Shown here: positions 1-9,488 of the stretch, one piece after another | Position numbering within the stretch: position 1 is the stretch's first letter | How the letters are laid out: each line of letters starts with the position of its first letter | Source: Chitinophaga pinensis | Lineage (GTDB): Bacteria > Bacteroidota > Bacteroidia > Chitinophagales > Chitinophagaceae | Length of the DNA stretch: 64,000 nt | NCBI GenBank assembly: GCA_945862385.1 | Contig: CAMAXV010000003.1 | Location: forward strand, 92,522-156,521 | Reading direction: 5' to 3' | The notes under the pieces: model-generated | Databases searched by the model: none | What the model saw: only the letters and a program-made list of their open reading frames with translations | Told to the model about the DNA's origin: nothing | Position numbers and translations under genes: made by a program

Positions 1-310
1 TGATATTCCTTACACCAAACGGCGAACGCAAGAGGCTGCCCCGAATGGATAGTCGGTAACTCCCAGGGGAACGCTCCTCCATCCTAACCCCTGCAATCTG
101 ATTGAGTGCAGGCAAGAGGCTGTAGGTTGAAACGGCTTGAAGTGATTTACGATTCAGGTAACTGACTGCCGCAGGAATTTTTAAGGTACCTGCATTGGTT
201 TCATAGCCTTTCAGAACTATACCTTGCATTGAAAGAACTGAGTCGGCAGTTTCCTGAGCTGTCACAGATTTGCAAAGCAACAATAAAACAAATAGTTTAC
301 GCCTCACCAT
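1..310 (-). CDS. TonB-dependent receptor, N-terminal fragment (runs off the left edge)
   Basis: Reading leftwards from an ATG at 308-310, the frame stays open to the window edge (about 103 residues). It begins with a basic, hydrophobic signal peptide (MVRRKLFVLLLL, likely cleaved after TAQ). A plug-like segment follows, containing SLLPALNQIAGVRMEERSPG and then LSIRGSLLR, which resembles the plug of outer-membrane TonB receptors just before the ligand loop. No carboxypeptidase-like domain comes before the plug, unlike the receptor at 33.6 kb. It lies downstream of pdhB on the same strand but behind a strong terminator, so it is probably transcribed separately. The substrate cannot be judged from this fragment. 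Confidence 0.72.
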   Translation of the reverse strand, partial: MVRRKLFVLLLLCKSVTAQETADSVLSMQGIVLKGYETNAGTLKIPAAVSYLNRKSLQAVSTYSLLPALNQIAGVRMEERSPGSYRLSIRGSLLRSPFGVRNI

Positions 311-333
311 AACAGCATTTGTAGACAAAAAAA

Positions 334-352
334 AGCCCGGATAAACCGGGCT
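334..352 (-). terminator. Intrinsic terminator of pdhB
   Basis: A perfect 7-bp stem (AGCCCGG / CCGGGCT) with a 5-nt loop is followed on the minus strand by eight T residues (327-334). It starts 16 bases past the pdhB stop and separates pdhB from the TonB receptor gene. Confidence 0.85.
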
Positions 353-367
353 ATTAATCAAATTTCA

Positions 368-1354
368 TTATCTAACAAGGTACATGACTTCTTTAACCAG
401 TCTGACAGTTCTGGCTACGTCAGGCAGGTATGCTGCTACCAGATTGGGTGCGTAATGCATAGGTGCATCAGCAGCTGTTATCCTGCGGATAGGGGCATCA
501 AGAAAATCAAATCCTTCTTTCTGAATCCTGTAAGTAATTTCTGATGACACTGAAGCAAAAGGCCATTGTTCTTCTACAATAACAAGCCTGTTGGTCTTCT
601 TGACACTTTCGAGAATAGTCATCCAGTCTAGCGGACGTATTGTTCTCAGGTCAATTACCTCAGCACTTATCCCCTCTTTTTCAAGTTCTTCGGCCGCACC
701 TAAAGCCACTTTCATCATTTTGTTGAAAGAGACAATGGTTACATCGCGACCGGCACGTTTCACATCAGCCTTTCCTATTGGAATGAGATACTCTCCTTCA
801 GGAACTTCACCTTTGTCGCCATACATAACCTCACTCTCCATGAAAACTACAGGATCATCATCACGGATTGCGCTTTTCAGCAATCCCTTGGCATCATATG
901 GATTTGATACTGAGATGACTTTCAAGCCTGGGATGTTGGCATACATACTCTCAAAAGCGGTTGAGTGCTGTGCCCCTAATTGACCGGCTGAACCATTGGC
1001 ACCCCTGAAAACAATCGGGCAGCCTACCTGTCCACCACTCATAGCCAGCATTTTGGATGCTGTATTGAGAATCTGATCCAGCGGCAATACTGCGAAGTTC
1101 CAGGTCATGTATTCAACAATTGGCCTGAGTCCGTTTTGCGCAGCTCCAACAGCAACTGCAGTAAAACCAAGCTCTGCGATGGGGGTATCTATAATACGCT
1201 TTGGACCGAATTCATCCAGCATACCCTGGCTTACCTTATAGGCTCCATTGTATTCAGCGACTTCTTCCCCTAGCAGAAATACCCTCTCATCTCTTCTCAT
1301 TTCTTCCTGCATCGCCTCTCTGAGGGCTTCACGAAAAGCAACAATTCTTGCCAT
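368..1354 (-). CDS. pdhB: Pyruvate dehydrogenase E1 component, beta subunit
   Basis: This is the beta subunit of the thiamine-diphosphate E1 enzyme, which decarboxylates pyruvate and passes the acetyl group to the lipoyl E2 core. The 328 residues match the usual length. The N-terminal pyrimidine-binding domain carries the typical stretch GEEVAEYNGAYKVSQG near residue 30, then IIDTPIAELGFTAVAVGAA. The C-terminal transketolase domain holds DLRTIRPLDW and IVEEQWPFAS. The alpha subunit and E2 are not next to it, so the complex is encoded at more than one place. It has its own promoter (1376-1407) and terminator (334-352) and is therefore probably a single-gene transcript. An alternative call would be another 2-oxoacid dehydrogenase E1 beta, but the match to PdhB is close. 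Confidence 0.93.
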   Translation of the reverse strand: MARIVAFREALREAMQEEMRRDERVFLLGEEVAEYNGAYKVSQGMLDEFGPKRIIDTPIAELGFTAVAVGAAQNGLRPIVEYMTWNFAVLPLDQILNTASKMLAMSGGQVGCPIVFRGANGSAGQLGAQHSTAFESMYANIPGLKVISVSNPYDAKGLLKSAIRDDDPVVFMESEVMYGDKGEVPEGEYLIPIGKADVKRAGRDVTIVSFNKMMKVALGAAEELEKEGISAEVIDLRTIRPLDWMTILESVKKTNRLVIVEEQWPFASVSSEITYRIQKEGFDFLDAPIRRITAADAPMHYAPNLVAAYLPDVARTVRLVKEVMYLVR

Positions 1355-1375
1355 AGATTCGATTTAAAAGTGATG

Positions 1376-1407
1376 CAAAAGTATTGCAAGAAGCGGATTC
1401 AAACAAA
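1376..1407 (-). promoter_or_regulatory. Bacteroidota-type promoter of pdhB
   Basis: On the minus strand TTTG (1404-1407), a 20-nt spacer and TACTTTTG (1376-1383) fit the Bacteroidetes primary-sigma consensus TTTG-N19/21-TAnnTTTG exactly. Transcription should start near 1370, about 15 bases before the pdhB ATG at 1354. Confidence 0.75.
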
Positions 1408-1411
1408 TAAA

Positions 1412-1431
1412 AACCCCGCACCTGCGGGGTT
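1412..1431 (-). terminator. Stem-loop terminator, probably of the pckG-pulA transcript
   Basis: A perfect 9-bp inverted repeat (AACCCCGCA / TGCGGGGTT) with a 2-base centre is flanked by T-rich sequence on both strands. It lies in the 295-base gap between the pullulanase stop and the pdhB promoter, so it most likely ends the minus-strand pckG-pulA transcript. I see no gene in the rest of that gap (1432-1649). Confidence 0.65.
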
Positions 1432-1649
1432 GATATTTTTGGCGTTATATTCCACGTTGTCATGGTTTCATAGATTGGACGCCATTGGTTTTTCCAGGAT
1501 TGGAATTGGTTTTTGGTTTGGGATAATGGATATTGCTCTGTGATGTAAATATAAAAAGTGTTTATAATTTGATTCGGCATCTGCGAAAACGTTTTCAGGA
1601 ATTACGTATTTACACTTAAATTAATTAACGGTGTGCACGGACAAAACAG

Positions 1650-3677
1650 TTAATTCCTGAAGAGGATGGTTGCGCTGAGCGGACTGACACTGATGGTTTC
1701 CTGAACTTTACTGAACCCGAAATCAGGTGTAACCAATGCATTATCATGCGCAAAAATCTGCCAGCTGCCCGCTTGTAGCGGAATTTTAACAGGTTCAGTC
1801 CGGCTGTTATAGATAACCCTGATTTTCTTCCAGTCATCGCCAACAGATTCTCCATTGATGGTAAAGGATACCAAACCGTCTCCAACCTGTTCAAATGAAA
1901 TATTGGATGCGATCTGGTCTGCAGTAACCATTCTGAAGGCAGGATGATTTCTTCGCATTGCAATGAGACCCCTTACAAATTGAAACACATCTGAATTATC
2001 TGCCTTATCAAACCAGTTGATAGCATTGATGCTGTCTCCTGCATTGAAAGAATTTTCAACTCCTTTTTTTGATCTCAGGAACTCTGTACCGGCGTGCAGA
2101 AAAGAAATACCCTGTGATGTCAGCACAATTGAGAGTGCCAGCATATGCATTTTTCGCCTGAGTTCAGGAGAATCCCCGCTGTTTGAAATAGCAAGTTTAT
2201 CCCACAAAACGTGGTTATCGTGACACTCACAATAACTCACCACCTGTCCGGGTTCCTTGGCATATGGCGCTTTGGAATAATTCACTTTGGTATAGTCTAC
2301 CTGAGGATGCTTACAGGCTGCAACAACACCAAACTTGATACTTTCCTCCATACCCGGCTTCCCCGATACAAAACCCTTGTCTTTGTGCTCGAATACGCTT
2401 CCTTTGATTCCATCCCTCAAATCATCACTGAATACGGCTATTTTATCTAGCTGATACGCATTTTTTTTCAGCGCCCTGAGTGAATCCGGAATAGGTGAAC
2501 TTCCTGCTGTCCACCCCTCCCCGTACAGTAAAATATCAGGTTTAAGCTGGTGCAGCTCCTTTGAAATCAGGTTCATTGTTTCAATGTCATGTATACCCAT
2601 GAGGTCAAACCTAAAGCCATCAATATGGTATTCTTCAACCCAGAATTTCAGGGACTCCAGCATGAATTTACGCATCATAGGCCGCTCACTTGCTGTTTCA
2701 TTCCCACAGGCTGAAGCATTTGAGAATGAGCCATCAGCAGTTTGCCTGTAATAATAACCGGGAACAAGTTGGTTGAAATAGGAATTCTCGGTTAGCATAG
2801 TATGGTTGTAAACAACATCCATGACAACCCTGAGACCTTTTTTGTGCATGGCCTGAATCATCTCTTTAAACTCCTTGATACGTGTAATGCCATCATCCGG
2901 ATTTGATGAATAAGAGCCTTCCGGCGTATTGTAATTCAATGGGTCGTAACCCCAGTTATACTGAAGGCTATCTCGTTTACTTTCATCAATACTGTAAAAA
3001 TCGTAGGATGGCAGCAGGTGAATGTGCGTGACGCCCAGTTCCTGCAAGTGATCCAATCCGGTCTGAACTGCACCAATATTCATGACGGCCACTTCGGTTA
3101 GTCCACTGAACTTCCCTTTGGCACCAACGGCTGAGGAAGCATCAATAGTTGCATCCCTCACGTGCAATTCATAGATAACAGCATCTACCGGCAAACCACC
3201 TTTTCCTTCTGGCATTCCCTTTCTTGAGCTAAAAACAGGTGATTTATCAGCATCCCAACCAAACGGCCGGGTATCATTCATATCGATAACAACAGCACGT
3301 TTCCCATTTGTTCCCACGGCTTTGGCATATGGATCTGGCACCTCTGCCAGCCATTTACCGTGCGTAAATATGCGGAAAACATAATAACTGCCTTTCAGGT
3401 TTCCGCTTACAAATGCCTTCCAAGTGCCATTTTCAGACTTGGAAAGCGGAACAACTGACTTTCTGTCGCTGCCAAGTGAAGAACCATAAAAAATCAGTTC
3501 CGCTTTTTCAGCTGACGGGCTCCAGATTTTAAAATGGGAACCCTTGGGAGTATAGATCAATCCAAGATCATTTCCCCTGTACTCGGGGTACAATTCATTG
3601 TTAAAAAACTGTCCGAATCCTAAACCACTTGTAAGCATAAATAAAACTATGCACAGCATTTTTGGCAGAGATGACAT
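1650..3677 (-). CDS. pulA: Type I pullulanase, exported (GH13)
   Basis: The enzyme hydrolyses alpha-1,6 branches of pullulan, glycogen or starch-derived dextrins. The 675 residues start with a signal peptide (about residues 1-22, ending near GFGQ), which points to the periplasm or cell surface. A CBM48-like domain (about 40-135) precedes the GH13 barrel. Family marks are YNWGYDP at 240-246 (type I pullulanase), DVVYNH at 287-292, GFRFDLMGIHD at 354-364 with the nucleophile Asp358, GEGW at 386-389 with the acid Glu387, and ECHDNH at 484-489 with Asp487. A beta-sandwich tail follows. It starts 15 bases after the pckG stop, so the two are probably co-transcribed. An in-frame Met7 would shorten the signal peptide; Met1 gives the more usual n-region. 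Confidence 0.92.
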   Translation of the reverse strand: MSSLPKMLCIVLFMLTSGLGFGQFFNNELYPEYRGNDLGLIYTPKGSHFKIWSPSAEKAELIFYGSSLGSDRKSVVPLSKSENGTWKAFVSGNLKGSYYVFRIFTHGKWLAEVPDPYAKAVGTNGKRAVVIDMNDTRPFGWDADKSPVFSSRKGMPEGKGGLPVDAVIYELHVRDATIDASSAVGAKGKFSGLTEVAVMNIGAVQTGLDHLQELGVTHIHLLPSYDFYSIDESKRDSLQYNWGYDPLNYNTPEGSYSSNPDDGITRIKEFKEMIQAMHKKGLRVVMDVVYNHTMLTENSYFNQLVPGYYYRQTADGSFSNASACGNETASERPMMRKFMLESLKFWVEEYHIDGFRFDLMGIHDIETMNLISKELHQLKPDILLYGEGWTAGSSPIPDSLRALKKNAYQLDKIAVFSDDLRDGIKGSVFEHKDKGFVSGKPGMEESIKFGVVAACKHPQVDYTKVNYSKAPYAKEPGQVVSYCECHDNHVLWDKLAISNSGDSPELRRKMHMLALSIVLTSQGISFLHAGTEFLRSKKGVENSFNAGDSINAINWFDKADNSDVFQFVRGLIAMRRNHPAFRMVTADQIASNISFEQVGDGLVSFTINGESVGDDWKKIRVIYNSRTEPVKIPLQAGSWQIFAHDNALVTPDFGFSKVQETISVSPLSATILFRN

Positions 3678-3692
3678 ATAAAATAGCTTGTT

Positions 3693-5537
3693 TTAATGTG
3701 TTTCCGGAGCGAGCGACCAGTGTTCGGGAGATCTCCACAATCCTGAAAGTAAAAGCTCTCGCATAAAGAAAAACTCTTTCGGTAGCCTGTCATACATCCT
3801 GGAAAATAGTTCTTCATGCGCAAGAATTTCCGTTTTCCATGCCTCCCTGTCAACTTCCATAACTGCGTCATACTGATCTGCTGTGAAGTTAAGGCTTCCC
3901 CAGTCAATATCCTCATATTTGGGAACCCAGCCAATGGGACTTTCTATGGAGACTACTTCACCATATACTCGTTCAACAACCCATTTCAACATCCGCATGT
4001 TATCGCCAAAACCTGGCCAGATGAACTGCCCTTCTTTATTTTTCCTGAACCAGTTTACACCAAAAATCCTTGGGGGATTGGGGATATTTCTGCCCAGCTG
4101 AAGCCAATGATTAAAATAATCCGCCATATGATATCCGCAGAATGGAAGCATGGCAAAGGGATCCCTCCGAACTTTTCCTACTTCCCCAAAAGCTGCGGCA
4201 GTTGTTTCTGAACCCATAGTAGCAGCCAGATAAACGCCAAAGTTCCAGTTAAAGGCCTGGTAAAGCAATGGTATGGTGGAGCTTCTCCTGCCACCAAAAA
4301 TAAAGGCACTGATGGGAACGCCATTCGGATTTTCCCATTCAGCATCGATACTCGGACATTGATGTGCTGGAGCAGTAAACCTGGCATTGGGATGCGCTAC
4401 TGGCTTGCCCGATAAAGGATCATGCAGCTCTCCTTTCCAGTTATAAACTACAGGAGGTGTTTCTTTGGTTAACCCTTCCCACCACACATCTCCATCAGGC
4501 GTAATTCCTACATTCGTAAAAATGCTGTTTTTTGAAAGGGCAGCAATCGCGTTGGGGTTAGTCTTTTCATTGGTACCCGGTGCTACTCCAAAATACCCAT
4601 ATTCGGGGTTTATGGCATATAGTTTCCCATCCTTTCCAGGTTTTATCCAGGCAATATCGTCACCTACAGTCGTTACCTTCCATCCTTTCATCTCTTCAGG
4701 CGGAATCAACATAGCGAAATTGGTTTTTCCGCAGGCACTGGGAAAAGCAGCTGCAACATAGGTTTTCCTGCCCTTTGGATCTTCCACACCAAGGATCAGC
4801 ATGTGTTCAGCCAGCCAGCCTTCTTCTTTTGCCATGACTGATGCAATGCGCAGGGCAAAACATTTCTTACCCAAAAGCGCATTCCCACCATAACCCGAAC
4901 CATAGGAAACAATGGCCCTGTCTTCAGGATAATGTACGATGTATTTCACCTCAGGATTGCAGGGCCAGGGAACATCTTTTTGTTCGGGTTGCAAGGGTGC
5001 CCCCAGGGAGTGCAGGCACTTGATATATTCCCCATCTTTTCCGAGTTGTTTTAAAACAGGCTCACCTACCCTTGTCATAATATGCATGTTAACCACAACA
5101 TAAGGGGAATCGGTAACCTGTATGCCAATCTTAGATAACGGTGAGCCAATTGGTCCCATACAAAAGGGAATAACATACATGGTTCGCCCCTGCATGGCGC
5201 CCCTGAAAAGTTCTTTCATTTTAACTTTCATTTCACGGGGATCCACCCAGTTGTTGGTAGGACCAGCATCTTCTTTCCGCCTGCTGCAGATGAAAGTTTT
5301 GTCTTCTACCCTGGCCACATCACTTGGATCAGAATTACAGGCATAGCTGTTTGGCCATCTTTCCGCATTCAGCCTTTTGAATGTTCCATTGTTTACAAGC
5401 AATTCACAAAGTTCATCGTATTCCTGATTACTTCCGTTACACCAGTAAACTGAGTCAGGCAAACAAACCGCTGCCATTTCCGCTACAAATTTGTTCAGGT
5501 CTTCGTTTTGCGTCTTCACATTTTCAACTGTAATCAT
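3693..5537 (-). CDS. pckG: Phosphoenolpyruvate carboxykinase (GTP)
   Basis: It catalyses the reversible GTP-dependent conversion of oxaloacetate to PEP and CO2, the entry step of gluconeogenesis. The 614 residues fit the GTP family and are longer than the ATP-type enzyme. The kinase-1 P-loop FPSACGKT lies at 265-272 with the family's reactive Cys269, and kinase-2 GDDIAWI at 292-298. The C-terminal half has the guanine-binding signatures [16 protein letters not shown] and FGVNWFRKN. The pullulanase gene follows after 15 bases, an operon that pairs glucan breakdown with gluconeogenic carbon flow. It is divergent from the 5673 gene. A -7-like TATTTTTG lies at 5555-5562, but with no -33 partner at the right distance. 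Confidence 0.95.
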   Translation of the reverse strand: MITVENVKTQNEDLNKFVAEMAAVCLPDSVYWCNGSNQEYDELCELLVNNGTFKRLNAERWPNSYACNSDPSDVARVEDKTFICSRRKEDAGPTNNWVDPREMKVKMKELFRGAMQGRTMYVIPFCMGPIGSPLSKIGIQVTDSPYVVVNMHIMTRVGEPVLKQLGKDGEYIKCLHSLGAPLQPEQKDVPWPCNPEVKYIVHYPEDRAIVSYGSGYGGNALLGKKCFALRIASVMAKEEGWLAEHMLILGVEDPKGRKTYVAAAFPSACGKTNFAMLIPPEEMKGWKVTTVGDDIAWIKPGKDGKLYAINPEYGYFGVAPGTNEKTNPNAIAALSKNSIFTNVGITPDGDVWWEGLTKETPPVVYNWKGELHDPLSGKPVAHPNARFTAPAHQCPSIDAEWENPNGVPISAFIFGGRRSSTIPLLYQAFNWNFGVYLAATMGSETTAAAFGEVGKVRRDPFAMLPFCGYHMADYFNHWLQLGRNIPNPPRIFGVNWFRKNKEGQFIWPGFGDNMRMLKWVVERVYGEVVSIESPIGWVPKYEDIDWGSLNFTADQYDAVMEVDREAWKTEILAHEELFSRMYDRLPKEFFFMRELLLSGLWRSPEHWSLAPETH

Positions 5538-5622
5538 GGTTAGAATTTAAAAAACAAAAATACCACAATTTCAAACCGGGGCTGATTTAGGGTAATAAAT
5601 AATCAGAATAGTTACCATAAGT

Positions 5623-5646
5623 TTACTAAATCATTTTTTTTAGTAA
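5623..5646. promoter_or_regulatory. Inverted repeat in the pckG / DUF1549 divergent region
   Basis: TTACTAAA (5623-5630) and TTTAGTAA (5639-5646) form a perfect 8-bp inverted repeat with an 8-nt T-rich centre, 27 bases upstream of the start at 5673. It could be an operator for a dimeric regulator or a weak hairpin in the 5' leader. No consensus promoter was recognised on the plus strand here. Confidence 0.35.
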
Positions 5647-5672
5647 CTTCAGAACTCAAACGATGCATTATT

Positions 5673-8015
5673 ATGAATTTTTTCAGTGAAAAAAAAATTG
5701 CCATCCGTAAAGCATATTGGGTAATTGCCATCATAGTTGTAGTGGCAGCTGGTATAACGCTGGTCATGCGGGATGAATCAGGAACAGAACAGGAAGTACC
5801 CGATATCGTTGACTATAATTTTCATATCAGGCCCATATTATCAGACAGGTGTTTCAAGTGTCATGGTCCTGATGCTAACAAGCGTGAGGCAGGACTCAGA
5901 CTGGATACAGAAGAAGGTGCATTTGCAGCATTAAAGGACAATCCCGGCAAGCACGTTATTATACCCGGAGACCCACTCAATTCAGCACTTTATGCCAGAC
6001 TGGTTTCAAGCGATACGTCTGAACTTATGCCTCCCCCTTCATCTAACCTGGCATTGACCAAAACAGAAATTGAGATCATCAGAAAATGGATCGAGCAGGG
6101 AGCCAAATACAAGAAACACTGGTCGTTCATAGCGCCTCAGAGACCTGCAGTACCGAAGGTGGATAAAGACCTGAACCCAAGGAATCCCATTGACAATTTT
6201 GTCTTTGCTAAATTGGAAGAAGTTGGCTTAGATCCCAATCCTGAAACTTCAAGGGAAGCCCTTTTGAAAAGGGTATCCATGGATATTACGGGTTTGCCCC
6301 CTACGCTCGAACAACAGGAGAAATTTCTGCAAGATAAATCTGCCGATGCCTATGAAAAAATAGTGGATGAATTATTATCCAGTAAACATTATGGTGAAAA
6401 AATGGCTATCCAGTGGATGGATGTGGCGAGGTATGCTGACAGCCATGGCTATCAGGATGATGGATACCGCACAATGTGGCCCTGGAGAGATTGGGTGATT
6501 CATGCTTTTAACAGCAATTATTCATTTGCACAGTTCCTCACCTGGCAGCTTGCGGGAGACCTTTTACCTAACCCCACAAAAGAACAGATGCTTGCCACGG
6601 GGTTCAACAGGAACCATAAGATTACCCAGGAAGGAGGTGTAATTGATGAGGAATACAGAATTGAATACGTAACAGACAGAACCAACACGGTAGGAAAAGC
6701 ATTCATGGCCATAACACTCGAATGCTCCAAATGCCACGACCACAAATATGACCCGGTTTCACAGAAAGAATATTACAATATGTTTGCTTTCTTTGATAAG
6801 GTTCCTGAAAAAGGACTTGTGGGAGATATTGGACTCGCCTCACCAGGTGATCCGCCCAATATGCGTATCAGTTCTGCAGACATCAGCTCCATGATGCATT
6901 ACATCAACAAAAAAGATACGGCTGATGTAGTTGTAATGATCATGAAAGACAGTGCAGATATTCGTCCCACCCGTTTACTGAGAAGAGGCAATTATGATCA
7001 GCCCGCAGATACAGTTGAGATGGCTACACCTGCAGCTATCCTTCCCTTCAGTACGTCCAAATACGCAAAAAACAGATTAGGACTGGCACAATGGATGCTG
7101 GACCCGGCCAATCCACTTACGGCAAGGGTATTTGTAAACAGAATATGGAATGAGATTTTTGGCAGAGGGCTGGTTAAAACAGTGGGAGATTTTGGTATGC
7201 AGGGAGAACTGCCTTCACATCCGGAGTTGCTTGACTGGTTATCAGTTGAATTCCGTGAAAGTGGCTGGGATATAAAGAAGTTAATCCGGATGATTGTCAC
7301 TTCAACAACCTACAGACAATCCATTACAAGAAGTGAAAAGAAATTGCAACAAGACCCGGATAATAAATACTACAGTTATTTCCCAAGAATGCGCCTGACA
7401 GCAGAACTGCAAAGAGACCTGCTGCTCAGTGCTTCAGGAATTCTTAATCCGGAAATTGGTGGTCCGAGTGTAAAGCCTTACCTGCCTAAAGGTGTATGGG
7501 AATCTACCACCTCTGGCAGGGGTGAACTTGCCAGGTATATTCAGGATAAAGGTGATAAACTTTACCGCCGCGGGTTGTATAATTTTATCAAAAGAACAGC
7601 ACCACCACCTGCACTGCTTATCATGGATGCCAGCACAAGAGACCAGTGTGAAGTTACACGTTCAAGAACCAACACACCACTTCAGGCACTTGTGCTTATG
7701 AATGATCCTCAATTGCTTGAAGCAGCAAGGGTGCTTGCACAACGCAGCATGAATATGAATCTACCGGAGAATACAATCCTGGAAAGAGTATTCAGACTGG
7801 TAGTTTGCAGAAAGCCTACTGACAAGGAACTAAAAATGTTAGGTCAGTATTATCAACAGCAAAAGGCAAGGTTTGAAAAGGAAAAAGGTAAGGCCTCGGC
7901 ATTTCTGAAGTCCGGTGAATATGAACAAATAAGTACAAAAGATATAGCCGGCACAGCAGCATTGATGCAGGTGAATCAAATGTTATTTAATCTTGATGAA
8001 ACAACTGTAAAATAA
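5673..8015 (+). CDS. Membrane-anchored c-type cytochrome with DUF1549 and DUF1553 domains
   Basis: A 780-residue envelope protein. One membrane segment (about 14-33) is followed by a planctomycete-type cytochrome domain with heme site CFKCH at 60-64 and MPPPSSNLALT, which may supply the axial ligand. DUF1549 follows (from about 165; NPIDNFVFAKL, MDITGLPPT, QWMDVARYADSHGYQDDG) and holds a second heme-type motif CSKCH near 351. DUF1553 (about 455-760) has ARVFVNRIWNEIFGRGLV and FVxTVGDFGMQGE-like sequence, then the TxRDQCEVTRSRTNTPLQAL block. It is followed after 4 bases by a DUF1501 gene. These domains occur together in Planctomycetes, Verrucomicrobia and some Bacteroidota. Their reaction is not established; a role in extracellular redox chemistry is inference. 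Confidence 0.88.
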   Translation: MNFFSEKKIAIRKAYWVIAIIVVVAAGITLVMRDESGTEQEVPDIVDYNFHIRPILSDRCFKCHGPDANKREAGLRLDTEEGAFAALKDNPGKHVIIPGDPLNSALYARLVSSDTSELMPPPSSNLALTKTEIEIIRKWIEQGAKYKKHWSFIAPQRPAVPKVDKDLNPRNPIDNFVFAKLEEVGLDPNPETSREALLKRVSMDITGLPPTLEQQEKFLQDKSADAYEKIVDELLSSKHYGEKMAIQWMDVARYADSHGYQDDGYRTMWPWRDWVIHAFNSNYSFAQFLTWQLAGDLLPNPTKEQMLATGFNRNHKITQEGGVIDEEYRIEYVTDRTNTVGKAFMAITLECSKCHDHKYDPVSQKEYYNMFAFFDKVPEKGLVGDIGLASPGDPPNMRISSADISSMMHYINKKDTADVVVMIMKDSADIRPTRLLRRGNYDQPADTVEMATPAAILPFSTSKYAKNRLGLAQWMLDPANPLTARVFVNRIWNEIFGRGLVKTVGDFGMQGELPSHPELLDWLSVEFRESGWDIKKLIRMIVTSTTYRQSITRSEKKLQQDPDNKYYSYFPRMRLTAELQRDLLLSASGILNPEIGGPSVKPYLPKGVWESTTSGRGELARYIQDKGDKLYRRGLYNFIKRTAPPPALLIMDASTRDQCEVTRSRTNTPLQALVLMNDPQLLEAARVLAQRSMNMNLPENTILERVFRLVVCRKPTDKELKMLGQYYQQQKARFEKEKGKASAFLKSGEYEQISTKDIAGTAALMQVNQMLFNLDETTVK

Positions 8016-8019
8016 CGTC

Positions 8020-9471
8020 ATGGAAAATCAGGAAAAAGAATTCAGGCTGAATGTAACCCGCAGACATTTCTTAACCAGTGCGGGTTTGGGTATTGGAAGT
8101 GCAGCCCTCGGAACAATGCTTTTCAAAGACCAGTTATTTGGCTCTGACCAGCAGTCTGCCATACCACTTGGTTTAGCTCAATTTGCGCCAAAAGCCAAAC
8201 GAATCATATATCTCTTTCAAAACGGAGCCCCCTCCCAACTGGAAACTTTTGATTACAAACCCTTGCTGAACAAAATGCATGGTGAAGAACTGCCGGCTTC
8301 CATCCGAAAGGGACAACGACTTACCGGCATGACAGCCAACCAGGAAAAATTTCCATTGGTTGGATCTTCATTTGGTTTTTCACAACACGGACAATCCGGT
8401 GCATGGGTTTCTGAATTGTTTCCCAATATGGCTTCTGTTGTTGATGATCTTTGCATCATCAAAACCATGAATACGGAGGCTATCAATCATGATCCGGCCT
8501 TAACCTTTTTCCAAACAGGTGCCCAACAGGGTAACAGACCCAGTATGGGAGCCTGGATGAGTTACGGACTCGGCAGCGAAAATGCCAACCTTCCATCATA
8601 CACGGTTTTATTGTCAAGAGGAAGAGGAAATGGACAGGGTGTATATTCCAAATTATGGACAAATGGATTCCTGGATAGTCTACATCAGGGAGTGGTATTC
8701 AGCAGTGGTGAAGACCCAGTCTTGTACCTGAATAATCCAGAAGGACATGACAGACAAAGCAGGAGGGATATGCTCGATCAGCTCGCCCAATTCAATGCTG
8801 AAGCGTTTGAAAATGTGGGTGATCCTGAAATCAATGCCCGCATCCAGCAATACGAAATGTCTTACAGGATGCAAAGTGCTGTTCCAGAGCTTACTGACCT
8901 GAGCAAGGAATCAGACAATACCATAAAGTTGTACGGCCCGGATTGCCTTGTTCCCGGAACCTATGCAGCCAACTGTCTGCTTGCCAGAAAACTTTCTGAA
9001 TCGGGCGTTAGGTTTGTTCAGCTCTATCACCAGGGCTGGGACACCCATGGTAATCTTGCGAATGATATGCGGATGCAAGCTGAGGATGTGGATCGTGCTT
9101 CAGCAGGATTGATCAAGGACCTGAAACAGCGTGGGTTACTGGATGAAACACTGGTTATTTGGGGTGGAGAGTTTGGCAGAACAAATTATTGTCAGGGAAA
9201 AATTGATCCGGTTAACTACGGCCGCGACCATCATCCTAAATGTTTCAGTATCTGGATGGCAGGTGGTGGCGTAAAGCCAGGAATCGTTTATGGTGAAACA
9301 GATGAATTTGGATACAACATTGTCAAAGATCCCGTAAGTGTACATGATTTTCATGCCACAGTACTAAACCTTATGGGAATAAACCATGAACAACTCACTT
9401 ACAGACACCTCGGCCGAAGGTACAGGCTTACAGATATTGCTGGTGAAGTTGTTAACGGAATCATAGCCTAG
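8020..9471 (+). CDS. DUF1501 family protein, Tat-type signal
   Basis: A 483-residue member of DUF1501, a family distantly related to the alkaline phosphatase/sulfatase fold. A twin-arginine-like signal (TRRHFLTSAGLGIGSAALG, about residues 13-31) points to export of a folded, possibly metal-bearing protein. Typical blocks are IYLFQNGAPSQLETFDYKP, YHQGWDTHGNL, WGGEFGRT, YGRDHHPKCFS and AGGGVKPGIVYGETDEFG. It starts 4 bases after the DUF1549/1553 gene and is followed by a membrane cytochrome after 17 bases, so the three form one operon. The family has no firmly known reaction. Compared with its paralogue at 26738-28168 it keeps the canonical GRDHHP motif. Confidence 0.9.
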   Translation: MENQEKEFRLNVTRRHFLTSAGLGIGSAALGTMLFKDQLFGSDQQSAIPLGLAQFAPKAKRIIYLFQNGAPSQLETFDYKPLLNKMHGEELPASIRKGQRLTGMTANQEKFPLVGSSFGFSQHGQSGAWVSELFPNMASVVDDLCIIKTMNTEAINHDPALTFFQTGAQQGNRPSMGAWMSYGLGSENANLPSYTVLLSRGRGNGQGVYSKLWTNGFLDSLHQGVVFSSGEDPVLYLNNPEGHDRQSRRDMLDQLAQFNAEAFENVGDPEINARIQQYEMSYRMQSAVPELTDLSKESDNTIKLYGPDCLVPGTYAANCLLARKLSESGVRFVQLYHQGWDTHGNLANDMRMQAEDVDRASAGLIKDLKQRGLLDETLVIWGGEFGRTNYCQGKIDPVNYGRDHHPKCFSIWMAGGGVKPGIVYGETDEFGYNIVKDPVSVHDFHATVLNLMGINHEQLTYRHLGRRYRLTDIAGEVVNGIIA

Positions 9472-9488
9472 ATTATATATTCAATTTT

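Noticed and set aside
1329..1580. 83-codon frame between pdhB and pulA
   Set aside because: It contains the pdhB promoter and a terminator stem, overlaps the pdhB start, and has no recognisable domain.
5555..5562. TATTTTTG as a pckG promoter -7 box
   Set aside because: The only TTTG upstream is 9 bases away instead of 19-21, so I did not list it as a promoter. It may still be a weak element.
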